Part shown: positions 45,119 to 52,944 of the stretch, in pieces
How positions within the stretch are numbered: the first letter of the stretch is position 1
How the letters are laid out: every line of letters starts with the position of its first letter
DNA from: Pararhodonellum marinum
GTDB taxonomy: Bacteria; Bacteroidota; Bacteroidia; Cytophagales; Cyclobacteriaceae
Assembly (NCBI RefSeq): GCF_015354735.1
Contig: NZ_JACEFJ010000001.1
Coordinates: 744,001-808,000, forward strand
Direction of reading: 5' to 3'
DNA length: 64,000 bases
Translations under genes and position numbers: made by a program
Notes under the pieces: generated by a model
The model's input: the letters and a program-made list of their open reading frames with translations, nothing else
Told to the model about the DNA's origin: nothing
Database searches by the model: none

Positions 45119-46366
45119 TTAATTGATGATATCTTCAAAGATATTCTCAATGACAACAGCAATTCCACCCAACAATCCAACTTCTTTTCCCAACTGATAG
45201 AGGGCAAGCTCTGTTTTTTCCCTTGATTTGGCCATGCTGTAGATATTCAAGGCCTGTTGAATCGGAGTAATCAGATATTGTTTGGCCTCGGCCACTGATC
45301 CACCGATAATGATCAGGTCTGGATTCAAAATCTGGATGAGAATAGAGATGCCCCTTCCTAGATCTAATCCAGCATCGGAAAGTATGGTGATGGCCCTTTG
45401 GTCACCTGCCAATGCGGCTTCTACCACGATATTGGGTTCCAAACCATCCTGTTTTTCTCTGGCCATTCTACTCATGATCGAGTCACTGTCTTTCAGAACA
45501 GCTTCTTCGGCCATCTTTACGATGGCTGTACCGGATGCCACTGCTTCCAAACACCCTTTTTTGCCACAGGTACAGGAAATGTCTCTCGACTCGAATAGGG
45601 GGGAGTGGCTGAATTCTCCCGCGAAACCCGAAGAGCCTTGATATAGCTTTCCGTCTATAATAATCCCAAGCCCAATTCCCCAACCAATGAAAATGCCCAA
45701 AACATTGTTGAAAGGTTTGTTTTGACCAAATTTAAACTCAGCCAAGGTCATGGCCCTTGCATCATTTTCAATAAATATTTTCTTTTGGAATTTTGTCTCC
45801 AAAGATTCCCTTAAACTTTTTTTTCCGAAATTTAAGTAAGTGTAATTGACACCACTCATGGCATCAATCAATCCGGGCATGGATATACCTATCGCAATGA
45901 TTTTTTCATTCTCCAATCCGGAGTTGAGCATGTGATTTTCCATCAGCATGACAAGCTTCTCATAAGTTTCTTTTTCATTGTTCAAGACCAACTTATGGTT
46001 TTCTATTTCAGTAACCGCTTTGTTGTCGCTGTCATAGATGGCAATTCTTACTTTGAATTTACTAATATCCAAAGACAAAACATAAAAGGCATTCTTAGCG
46101 AGACGATACAGATCTGGTTTTCTGCCTCCTTGTGATTCTGCTCTACCTTGTTTGATCACTTCTCCCGACTGTATCAAATCGGTCAGGAGTGAATTTACAG
46201 TTGGTAAACTGATGCCCACCTGATTGCAGATTTCTCCTGCTGTATTGCTGCCATTGGTGTAAAGATTTTTAATGATTTTTATTTTATTGAGGTAGTTCTT
46301 GATTTCAACAACGCCTTCTTTTTTATCGAGTGACTTTTGGGGGTTGATCAGGTTCATCATAGTCAA
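45119..46366 (-). CDS. ROK family transcriptional regulator
   Basis: A 415-residue NagC/XylR-type ROK protein. N-terminal winged HTH (AGEICNQVGISLPTVNSLLTDLIQ) followed by the ROK fold: the kinase-type Asp motif IENDARAM, the GWGIGLGIIIDGKLYQG segment, and the zinc-binding CTCGKKGCLE. Such proteins sense phosphosugars or free sugars. Being first in an operon with the FG-GAP and haloperoxidase-like genes and next to SusC/SusD suggests carbohydrate-linked control, by inference. Confidence 0.9.
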   Translation of the reverse strand: MTMMNLINPQKSLDKKEGVVEIKNYLNKIKIIKNLYTNGSNTAGEICNQVGISLPTVNSLLTDLIQSGEVIKQGRAESQGGRKPDLYRLAKNAFYVLSLDISKFKVRIAIYDSDNKAVTEIENHKLVLNNEKETYEKLVMLMENHMLNSGLENEKIIAIGISMPGLIDAMSGVNYTYLNFGKKSLRESLETKFQKKIFIENDARAMTLAEFKFGQNKPFNNVLGIFIGWGIGLGIIIDGKLYQGSSGFAGEFSHSPLFESRDISCTCGKKGCLEAVASGTAIVKMAEEAVLKDSDSIMSRMAREKQDGLEPNIVVEAALAGDQRAITILSDAGLDLGRGISILIQILNPDLIIIGGSVAEAKQYLITPIQQALNIYSMAKSREKTELALYQLGKEVGLLGGIAVVIENIFEDIIN

Positions 46367-46768
46367 ATTAGCCTTTCAATAAAGTAAAATTTGATGGGTT
46401 ATAAAAGCACTTAAAGAAAAATATTGAAAAAGTTTACTGAGTTAAGTCTAATAATTTTGATTTTAAGCACTTTTGAACAGTTTTTGTGATTACAGCTTAA
46501 TTTTTCTTATAAAATGAAAGGGCGTAAAACTAAAAATAAGGCCAAGTTGATATTAATTGATTTTCCAGCGAAAATTGTATTTAAAATCTTGCCATTTTTT
46601 CCATTATTCGAAATAGCAAGCCTGATGTGCATATTTCTAAACATGATCCTTGACCAAATATCACATTACTAAGAAAGCAATGTATATATTTTACCGATTT
46701 GAAAACTTGTGCAATAAGGTAAATCAAGTAACTTTATCGTTCTTTTTAATTAGAAAACTTTACATAAA
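46367..46768. other. Divergent intergenic region
   Basis: Holds the cupin promoter (46707-46736). The left part, serving the ROK operon, is AT-rich with no recognisable promoter pair or repeat. Confidence 0.5.
46707..46736 (+). promoter_or_regulatory. Promoter of the cupin gene
   Basis: TTG (46707-46709), 19 bases, then TAACTTTA (46729-46736), one base off TAnnTTTG, 32 bases before the start codon. Good agreement with Bacteroidota housekeeping promoters. Confidence 0.55.
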
Positions 46769-47302
46769 ATGGCAAATAACAGTTGGAATTTAAACATTTC
46801 TCAAGACGCTGATAAATCAGAAGTATTTCAATCTGTAGAGGCTTTCCTCAACGAATTGGGATTGGGAATTGCCTCGAAAGACATGGAAAGGCCTTGGGGC
46901 GGTTTTTTTGTAATTCAAGAAGATCAAATTAAACGCTTCAAGTCTATTTTTTTCGATGATGTTTTTTTAGATGAGCATCAAATGCAACAAAAATTAAGTC
47001 CCAAGATTTTATTGGTTGGGCCAGATAAGCGCCTATCTTGGCAATATCACCATCGAAGAGCCGAAATCTGGAAACTAATAGCCGGAAACGCGGGAATTGT
47101 GGTTAGTCCTGATGATCGTTTAAATGATTTAAAAAAATTAGAGTTGGGTAAAGTAATTAGATTATCCCAAGGTGAGAGGCATCGCCTTGTGGGCTTGACA
47201 GGGTGGGGGATAGTGGCTGAAATTTGGATGCACACGGATCCTGATCATCCTTCTGATGAATCCGACATTGTTCGGGTGGAAGACGATTTCCAGAGAACAT
47301 AA
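46769..47302 (+). CDS. Cupin protein related to type II mannose-6-phosphate isomerase
   Basis: A 177-residue cupin. The segment RLSWQYHHRRAEIWKLIAG has the paired His and Glu of a metal-binding cupin, and RHRLVGL plus the C-terminal EIWMHTDPDHPSDESDIVRVEDDF match the isomerase domain of bifunctional GDP-mannose pyrophosphorylase/PMI proteins. Activity on mannose or other sugar phosphates is possible but unproven. Has its own promoter and terminator, so a monocistronic gene. Confidence 0.75.
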   Translation: MANNSWNLNISQDADKSEVFQSVEAFLNELGLGIASKDMERPWGGFFVIQEDQIKRFKSIFFDDVFLDEHQMQQKLSPKILLVGPDKRLSWQYHHRRAEIWKLIAGNAGIVVSPDDRLNDLKKLELGKVIRLSQGERHRLVGLTGWGIVAEIWMHTDPDHPSDESDIVRVEDDFQRT

Positions 47303-47328
47303 AAAAGGCCCCAATTTGGGACCTTTTT
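47302..47328. terminator. Bidirectional intrinsic terminator
   Basis: AAAAAGG-C-CCCA paired with TGGG-A-CCTTTTT with one C-A mismatch, A/T flanks on both sides; it separates the cupin and DUF6600 genes. Confidence 0.75.
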
Positions 47329-47331
47329 GAT

Positions 47332-48651
47332 TTAATTACCGGCTCTTCTTGTATTGTTGCTTCTATTGGATGATCTGGTCGTACCGGTTGACCTGCTGGT
47401 ATTTCCTGAACTTCTTACTGCTGGCTGACTGCTTCGGCTTGAACTTCCGCTGTTTACCCTTGGGGCAGTATTCCTCTGGTTTTGCTGGCTCCTGGCAGGT
47501 TGAGCTTTGGTATTTCTTTGGTTGCTACTAGAACCACTCACCCTACTCTGTGGTCTGGAGGTATTTCCGGCAGGGCTACTCTGTCTGACCTGAGGATTGC
47601 TTCTTACTGCGGACCTATTGGTTGTACCTACCCTTTGATTGGTATTTCCTCTTTGAGTAGGGGTCACACTAGGCGTGGAATTTCTATTGGTGTTTTGCCT
47701 GTTGTTCTGAAGGGTTTCAGTTCGGTTTGTGGCATTGCCCCTATTGTTTATAGTTCCCTCAATTCGGTTACTTGTTGTACCTACTCGGTTGCTGTTGGCA
47801 GTATTTACCCGATTTGAATTGTTGGGATTGACGGAAGCATTGTTGCCCAAATTTCTACCTCTACTAACATCCTGAGCTGTGGACACCCTTGCAGGTCTCG
47901 CTTGGCTGTTTCTATTGGCTCGACTATCTATTTCAGGCCTGTACAGGTTAACTTGGTTATTGGCTACTGAAGCTCTACCAGGTCGATTGGATTCCCCAAC
48001 ATGATATACAGGCACTCTGCTTCTGGTCGCTCTTTCTATGTCTCTTCTATCTGGACCAGACACGTATACCCGGTTATTGCTGACGTAGGTATTGTTGATG
48101 ATGGTCGTTTGGTTGTAAATGTTGACAACACGCGCTCTTGGAGCATAATATCTATAAAGATTTCTTCCGAAGAATCTTCTTTGAGGAACAAAAACGTACC
48201 ACCTGTTGGGAATGGTGTGAAATCCTACATTGATAGCGATCCCTGGGCCCATAGGTGCCCAACCATAATATCCTCCTCCTGTTCTCCAAGATACCCAAGC
48301 TGGTCCCCATTCATACCCAGGTACCCAAGCCCATCCATAGAAATCGTCAAAAAACCAGCGGCCATAATGAAATGGAGCCCATCCCCAGTCATAGTGAGAA
48401 ACCCAAGTGTTGCCATAGGTAGTCATTACCCAGTGACCGTTGGTTCCATAGGGATGAAAGTCATGACCTACATTTGGTATCCATACATATCCATGTCTTT
48501 GATCCATTACCCAGTTTCCATATGGCATCAAACCATCATAAAATACCTGGAAGGAAACTCCATTGAAATTTGCTGTAGCTTTATGGCTTGGTAAAGTAAG
48601 TGATACCCCTACCAAAACTAGAAATACGAGTAATAATCTTAGCGTTTTCAT
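47332..48651 (-). CDS. DUF6600 domain protein with low-complexity Asn/Arg/Ser tail
   Basis: A 439-residue secreted protein. After the signal peptide, residues ~30-165 form the Trp/Tyr/Gly-rich DUF6600-type region (YDGLMPYGNWVMDQRHGYVW, GHWVMTTYGNTWVSHYDWGW, YGWAPMGPG), followed by a ~200-residue disordered tail rich in Asn, Arg, Ser, Thr and Gln. The basic tail suggests binding to polyanions or the cell envelope, as inference. A small RNA candidate lies 200 bases upstream on the same strand. Confidence 0.75.
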   Translation of the reverse strand: MKTLRLLLVFLVLVGVSLTLPSHKATANFNGVSFQVFYDGLMPYGNWVMDQRHGYVWIPNVGHDFHPYGTNGHWVMTTYGNTWVSHYDWGWAPFHYGRWFFDDFYGWAWVPGYEWGPAWVSWRTGGGYYGWAPMGPGIAINVGFHTIPNRWYVFVPQRRFFGRNLYRYYAPRARVVNIYNQTTIINNTYVSNNRVYVSGPDRRDIERATRSRVPVYHVGESNRPGRASVANNQVNLYRPEIDSRANRNSQARPARVSTAQDVSRGRNLGNNASVNPNNSNRVNTANSNRVGTTSNRIEGTINNRGNATNRTETLQNNRQNTNRNSTPSVTPTQRGNTNQRVGTTNRSAVRSNPQVRQSSPAGNTSRPQSRVSGSSSNQRNTKAQPARSQQNQRNTAPRVNSGSSSRSSQPAVRSSGNTSRSTGTTRSSNRSNNTRRAGN

Positions 48652-48851
48652 GACCGTAACCTTTAAATGTTTATTTGGTTTTACGGCATTTATTAAAAAA
48701 TAGTTGCTTATTTCGAATTAATTCATATAAAAAATTTCAAAAAAATCAAAAATAGGTATATTTTATTATTTTTTATAGAAAAGACACAAGGATTGTATAA
48801 GAAATAATCATGCCAAAAGATTTGTTGAGTCCGATAGCTTAGAAAAAGTAT

Positions 48852-48880
48852 AAAAAAAGGCCCGAAAAACATTTCGGGCC
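48852..48880 (-). terminator. Intrinsic terminator of small RNA candidate
   Basis: Minus-strand stem GGCCCGAAA/TTTCGGGCC (48880-48872 with 48867-48859), four-base loop, followed by seven T. Confidence 0.9.
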
Positions 48881-49016
48881 ATTTAAAAAGACTTTACAGT
48901 GACTCTTGTCGTGGATTATCAGAATTAACGATATTAACTTAAACCAACCAGTTACAAAAAAATGAGTTAACCACTTCAAACGTACTTTTACTGCATTGCC
49001 TATCAATTAAAGATTA
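48852..49016 (-). ncRNA. Candidate small RNA
   Basis: A stretch of about 165 bases runs from a near-perfect promoter (49022-49052) to an intrinsic terminator on the same strand, without any open frame of useful length (the only ATG starts M-Q-stop). Internal pairing is possible, for example TTAACT with AGTTAA, and CAGT near the 5' end with ACTG near the 3' end. The Lacal_2735 gene just upstream is closed by its own terminator, so this is an independent unit. Size would suit a 6S-type or regulatory RNA, but I cannot assign a family. Confidence 0.55.
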
Positions 49017-49021
49017 TGATT

Positions 49022-49052
49022 CAAATATAGATTAAATAATTTAAAGTGCAAA
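49022..49052 (-). promoter_or_regulatory. Promoter of small RNA candidate
   Basis: Minus strand: TTTG (49052-49049), 19 bases, TATATTTG (49029-49022), an exact match to the Bacteroidota consensus. Predicted transcription start about 49014-49017. Confidence 0.65.
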
Positions 49053-49096
49053 AAAAATAGTATGAAAAACAAAAAAAATTATTTAACTTAAAAAAT

Positions 49097-49116
49097 AAGA
49101 CCTTCTTCAAGGTCTT
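49097..49116 (-). terminator. Intrinsic terminator of the Lacal_2735-type gene
   Basis: AAGACCTT and AAGGTCTT around CTTC; on the minus strand followed by ATTTTTT. It sits six bases past the small gene's stop. Confidence 0.8.
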
Positions 49117-49122
49117 TTGAAT

Positions 49123-49287
49123 TCATTTCATTTTTTCTATTCGCTGAGCTATTTCTTCCGCTTCAGCCATTAATTTATCCGAAGCGGTCCTATTGGTATG
49201 GGAAAGCTTGTAGGCTTTTTCCATAACTTCTTTATAGGTTTGCTGAAGCTTTTCTTTTTCTGATTTCTTTTTGAATAGACCAAACAT
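49123..49287 (-). CDS. Lacal_2735 family protein (54 aa)
   Basis: A short, strongly charged protein beginning MFGLFKKKSEKEKLQQTYKE and continuing through KAYKLSHTNRTASDKLMAEA to an EEIAQRIEKMK end. This is the pattern of the Lacal_2735 family, small helical proteins of Bacteroidota without known role. ATG at 49287, stop at 49123, followed by a terminator, so it looks like an independent gene. It is 48 bases upstream of the MORN-repeat gene stop, on the same strand. Confidence 0.75.
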   Translation of the reverse strand: MFGLFKKKSEKEKLQQTYKEVMEKAYKLSHTNRTASDKLMAEAEEIAQRIEKMK

Positions 49288-49335
49288 GTTTCCTGAGGTT
49301 TATCTATTCAACCCTATCTCTTCCAAAAAGTTTAA

Positions 49336-50919
49336 CTAGTCAAATTGCTGGAAAGGGATTTCCAATAAATTCTCATTTTGAGGGACGATTTCATCATCCT
49401 GAAAATTAATGATTTCTTCAAGGCGACCGCTTGTGTTGTAATACCTCCATTGGCCTTCTTTTTTCCCATCGACCATTTGCCCTCTTGAAGCCAAGCGACC
49501 ATTTTCATGGTAATACTTCCACTCACCTTCGGCTTTACCAAAAGCAAAATTACCTTCTGATTCTTTTTCCCCGTCTATATAGTAAGTGATTCTGGTCCCG
49601 CTACCATCCTTGAGTGTGCCCGGATCGAATGTTTTTTGTCCATCATAGCTTTTATATTCACTGATATTCATCAAACGGCCATTTTCCCAAGTTTCCTCCT
49701 GTGTTAGCTGTTTGTTATCATAAAACAGCCCCCATATCCCGTTTTCAAATCCGTAGAAATAACTGCCAACTGATTTGAGTTGACCGCCATCATAATAATA
49801 AAACCATTGTCCATGCTCAGACCCGAGTTGGTATTCTCCTTCAGCTACAAGAATACCTATTTTATTGAAATACTTCCATAGACCAGTTTTTACATCATTT
49901 TTGTATTCTCCGATGGAATAAAGTTCACCATCAGGATAATAACTCTTCCATAGGCCGTCCTTTACTCCATTTTTATATTGTCCCCGTACGGAAGGATTTC
50001 CATTGACGTGATTTTCGATATACTCACCTTTGGGCATACCCAATTCATAACTTTTCTTTTTGGAGACATTTCTATTGGGAAAATATTCCACCCATTCACC
50101 AACGGGTATGTCATTCTCATATTTTTCTATTCTTGCCTCTCTTTTGTTTTCATAAAAAAAAGTCCAAGTGCCGGTTTTGTTTCCTTGGTCATCAAATGAT
50201 GTAGTGGATTCCAAAGTTCTTGAATTGGGAAAAAAAGTTTTCCATTCTCCAACTCTGTTTCCATTTTTATATTCCCCCTGCTCCTCAATGATGTTGTTTT
50301 CCGAATAACGCTTAAAAGGGCCATTGAGTCTTCCGTTTTTGTAGGTGGTTTCCACAATCAACTGCCCATATGGTGAATATTCAAGATACGCCCCCTCCAT
50401 ATTGCCGTTATCAAAGTTCTGCTTCAAGGCGAGCTGTCCATTGTCGTAATAAGTCAGCCATTCACCTGTTTTTTTGCCATCCACAAAAGTGCCTTCCGTC
50501 TTGATCTGCCTTGGATTGACGTAGTCAGGCAAACCAAACCTGCCATAATATTCCTTGTAGGGGCCTACCAATACACTGTCTTGATAAATTGCCTCTTCTT
50601 TCAACGCGCCCGCCATATCATATCTACGGAAAACACCATTCAACTTATTTTCCTTGTACTCGAGCTCGATATGTTTCTGATTGTTGCGGTGGTATGTCAC
50701 CCAAGGTCCATCCCGATCTCCTGTATTGAAGTAACCCTGCTCAATCATTCGGTTGTCCCTAGCATCATAAAATTTCCAAAGCCCATCCAAGGTTCCGTCT
50801 TTTGAAACCCCAACGCCTAGAATGGTAGAGTCTGAATTGTATATTTGAAGGGTTTGACTTTGGGAGAAAGTCAGCATGGGGATGGAAATCAGAAGAAAAA
50901 AAGCAAAATAATATTTCAT
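49336..50919 (-). CDS. Secreted MORN-variant repeat protein
   Basis: A 527-residue protein with a signal peptide (MKYYFAFFLLISIPMLTFSQ) and about eighteen MORN_2-type repeats of roughly 22 to 28 residues, each beginning with Gly-x-Trp/Tyr/Phe (GEWLTYYDNGQ, GLWKSYYPDGE, GEWKYYHENGR). Relatives are often labelled YwqK-family antitoxins, but the size and export signal argue against a toxin-antitoxin role. Probably an extended beta-solenoid in the periplasm or on the surface; partner unknown. Confidence 0.8.
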   Translation of the reverse strand: MKYYFAFFLLISIPMLTFSQSQTLQIYNSDSTILGVGVSKDGTLDGLWKFYDARDNRMIEQGYFNTGDRDGPWVTYHRNNQKHIELEYKENKLNGVFRRYDMAGALKEEAIYQDSVLVGPYKEYYGRFGLPDYVNPRQIKTEGTFVDGKKTGEWLTYYDNGQLALKQNFDNGNMEGAYLEYSPYGQLIVETTYKNGRLNGPFKRYSENNIIEEQGEYKNGNRVGEWKTFFPNSRTLESTTSFDDQGNKTGTWTFFYENKREARIEKYENDIPVGEWVEYFPNRNVSKKKSYELGMPKGEYIENHVNGNPSVRGQYKNGVKDGLWKSYYPDGELYSIGEYKNDVKTGLWKYFNKIGILVAEGEYQLGSEHGQWFYYYDGGQLKSVGSYFYGFENGIWGLFYDNKQLTQEETWENGRLMNISEYKSYDGQKTFDPGTLKDGSGTRITYYIDGEKESEGNFAFGKAEGEWKYYHENGRLASRGQMVDGKKEGQWRYYNTSGRLEEIINFQDDEIVPQNENLLEIPFQQFD

Positions 50920-51003
50920 ATGGTTGGAGACTTTATTGAATGCTTACGTTATCTATGAAATACAGGTTTAAAATTCCCTGAAATTACAAAATAAAGATAA
51001 TAT

Positions 51004-51591
51004 TTAATTCCCAATGTCCAATAAAAGCCTCAACTCTCTAGAAAGTAGATGCTCCAACTGATCCATGGATCGTTGCAAAGTGATTTTTTTCACCAACAAA
51101 ACAAATGGTTGATCCATCTTCAGTTTTTCAAAAGCTTCCTCGGTAACTGAATGGATTGCACTTTGACTATCAATGATTTTTGGATAGTCAAATGGATCTG
51201 ATGAAACGCTCAAAAAGTATCCTTCCTTAAATCTAGCATTTACGACTTCATGAATAGCTTTATCTTGTCCGAAAAAATCCAAAACAAACATTCCGTATCC
51301 CCACCAGTGAAGGATTCTGATATTTCTGCCTTCTAAAAGATCGAAATCTCTAAAGACATCCAAGACCTGGTAAGGGCAGGATTTGAGTTCGTTGCCTTTG
51401 CTGATTTTAATGCCTTTGGATTGGGGATGTATCTTGATTAAGTCTTCCAGAGATAGCTTATTTGCTACATTTGAAAATAAAGTTACCATTTGTGATTTTT
51501 GTCGGGAGATATTTTCAAAAAGATTCCGATCTCCGAGAAGTTCGAGGTCAAGATTACCGCCTGGTTGGAATGATAAATCCGAATTTACCAT
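51004..51591 (-). CDS. Unknown protein cotranscribed with FabH-like gene
   Basis: A soluble protein of about 195 residues (start taken at MVNSDLSFQPGG; a further seven codons to 51612 are possible). It has no signal peptide or membrane helix. Segments worth noting are ILHWWGYGMFVLDFFGQDK and VLLVKKITLQRS. The frame starts near the end of the fabH-like gene, so expression is coupled. I do not recognise a family and assign no function. Confidence 0.55.
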   Translation of the reverse strand: MVNSDLSFQPGGNLDLELLGDRNLFENISRQKSQMVTLFSNVANKLSLEDLIKIHPQSKGIKISKGNELKSCPYQVLDVFRDFDLLEGRNIRILHWWGYGMFVLDFFGQDKAIHEVVNARFKEGYFLSVSSDPFDYPKIIDSQSAIHSVTEEAFEKLKMDQPFVLLVKKITLQRSMDQLEHLLSRELRLLLDIGN

Positions 51592-52583
51592 CTCAAAAGT
51601 GCTGATGCCCAAGTAAATCCACTACCAAAAGCAGCCAAGCAAATCAAGTCCCCCTCTTTGATGCGGCCTTGTTCCCAGGCTTCACTTAAAGCTATGGGAA
51701 TGGTAGCGGCGGTGGTGTTTCCATAGTACATGATGTTGTTGAACACTTTATGGTCAGGCAGTCCCATTTTTTCTTGAATAAAATTGCTGATCCTCAGGTT
51801 GGCTTGGTGAGGGATGAGAAGATCTATGTCATCTGCCTTTAATTGATTGAATTCTAGCGCTTCAAGGATTACTTCTCTAAACCTGACCACAGCATGTTTA
51901 AAAACGGTATTTCCGTTCATAAACATTTTAAAGCTTGGTTGGTCAATGATCTCCGGCGATAACCTGATTTCCCTACTGCTTCCCGGATCTTTGAGATAAA
52001 GCTCCTCCGCATAGTCCCCATCTGCATGCAAATGGGTAGACAATATCCCAGGCTGTTCGGATTCTACTGCACTTAAAACTACTGCGCCGGCCCCATCAGC
52101 AAATATGACGGCACTGGACCTTCCTTCATCACTCTTGTCCAGTGCGGAAGACTGGATTTCTGCCCCAACCACCAAAATATTTTTATACATGCAGGTTTTG
52201 ATAAATTGATCCGCCACCGATAAGCTATATATAAACCCTGAACAGGCATTTCGGATATCAATGGCCCCAATGCCTTGCATCCCAAGCTCTCTTTGCAAAA
52301 GGACCCCGTTTCCTGGCACGAAATAATCAGGAGTAATGGTGGCAAAAACGATTAAATCTATTTCTTTATGGGACAGTCCAGCTCTTTTCAAGGCCATTTT
52401 TGAAGCTTCAACAGACATGCTGGTCACAGTGTCCTTTCCGGGAGTGAACCATCGTCTTTCCCTGATTCCGGTCCTCTCTACGATCCATTCATTGTTGGTG
52501 TCTATAATTTTGGCCAGGTCATCATTGGTGACTACCTGTTCTGGGACAAAATGTCCGGTTCCAACTATTCGGGATCTTTTCAT
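51585..52583 (-). CDS. Beta-ketoacyl-ACP synthase III-like protein
   Basis: A 332-residue thiolase-fold enzyme with the full FabH catalytic triad: Cys114 (RNACSGF), His259 (IPHQANLR) and Asn289 (YYGNTTAAT). It condenses an acyl-CoA with malonyl-ACP. The usual fabH neighbours (plsX, rpmF, acpP) are absent, so this may be a second copy with a special acyl substrate rather than the housekeeping one. It shares an operon with a protein of unknown function. Confidence 0.88.
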   Translation of the reverse strand: MKRSRIVGTGHFVPEQVVTNDDLAKIIDTNNEWIVERTGIRERRWFTPGKDTVTSMSVEASKMALKRAGLSHKEIDLIVFATITPDYFVPGNGVLLQRELGMQGIGAIDIRNACSGFIYSLSVADQFIKTCMYKNILVVGAEIQSSALDKSDEGRSSAVIFADGAGAVVLSAVESEQPGILSTHLHADGDYAEELYLKDPGSSREIRLSPEIIDQPSFKMFMNGNTVFKHAVVRFREVILEALEFNQLKADDIDLLIPHQANLRISNFIQEKMGLPDHKVFNNIMYYGNTTAATIPIALSEAWEQGRIKEGDLICLAAFGSGFTWASALLRW

Positions 52584-52944
52584 ATGTATGGTTTATTTGG
52601 GTTCATATTTCTTAAAGTAAAATTAAGGGGTTTTGTTTTGGTTTACCTAAATCAAAAGGAATTTCTGCATTAAATGACAATTCAATGTTATGAAATTATT
52701 AAAAATATAAATAAATAAAAAAAAATGTAGTTCAAATACATAAAAATACATTAGCTAAAAAAATAGGTACATGATGTTGACTTTCAGTTGTTTACTGTGT
52801 AGAAATAGTTTTCAATTCATTTTAACGTTATAAAATTTCTTGATATAAAGCCATATTAATTTTTTTATAACACAAATAAAGCGTTTTGTATAATAAAAAA
52901 TGTTTTTTATGTTTAGCAATCTTTTAACTAAACATTTTATACAA
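52584..52944. other. Divergent intergenic region, AT-rich
   Basis: Upstream of both the fabH-like gene and the duplicated-domain lipoprotein. I find no clear TTG/TAnnTTTG pair, repeat or hidden gene. Confidence 0.45.

Larger units (their letters stand above)
48652..49122. other. Intergenic region with small RNA candidate
   Basis: Contains a minus-strand promoter (49022-49052), non-coding stretch and terminator (48852-48880), plus the Lacal_2735 terminator (49097-49116). The left 200 bases, leader of the DUF6600 gene, have a TATTTTTG box (48754-48747, minus strand) without a matching TTG. Confidence 0.55.

Noticed and set aside
46769-47302. Calling the cupin a phosphoheptose isomerase
   Set aside because: There is no SIS domain; the fold markers are those of a cupin of the type II mannose-6-phosphate isomerase group.
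48001-48594. Plus-strand frame of 197 codons opposite the DUF6600 gene
   Set aside because: Mirror of the Trp/Tyr/Gly-rich and Asn/Arg-rich coding sequence; no start context or family resemblance.
49336-50919. Reading the MORN-repeat protein as a YwqK-type antitoxin
   Set aside because: The protein is exported, three times larger than such antitoxins, and no toxin gene adjoins it.
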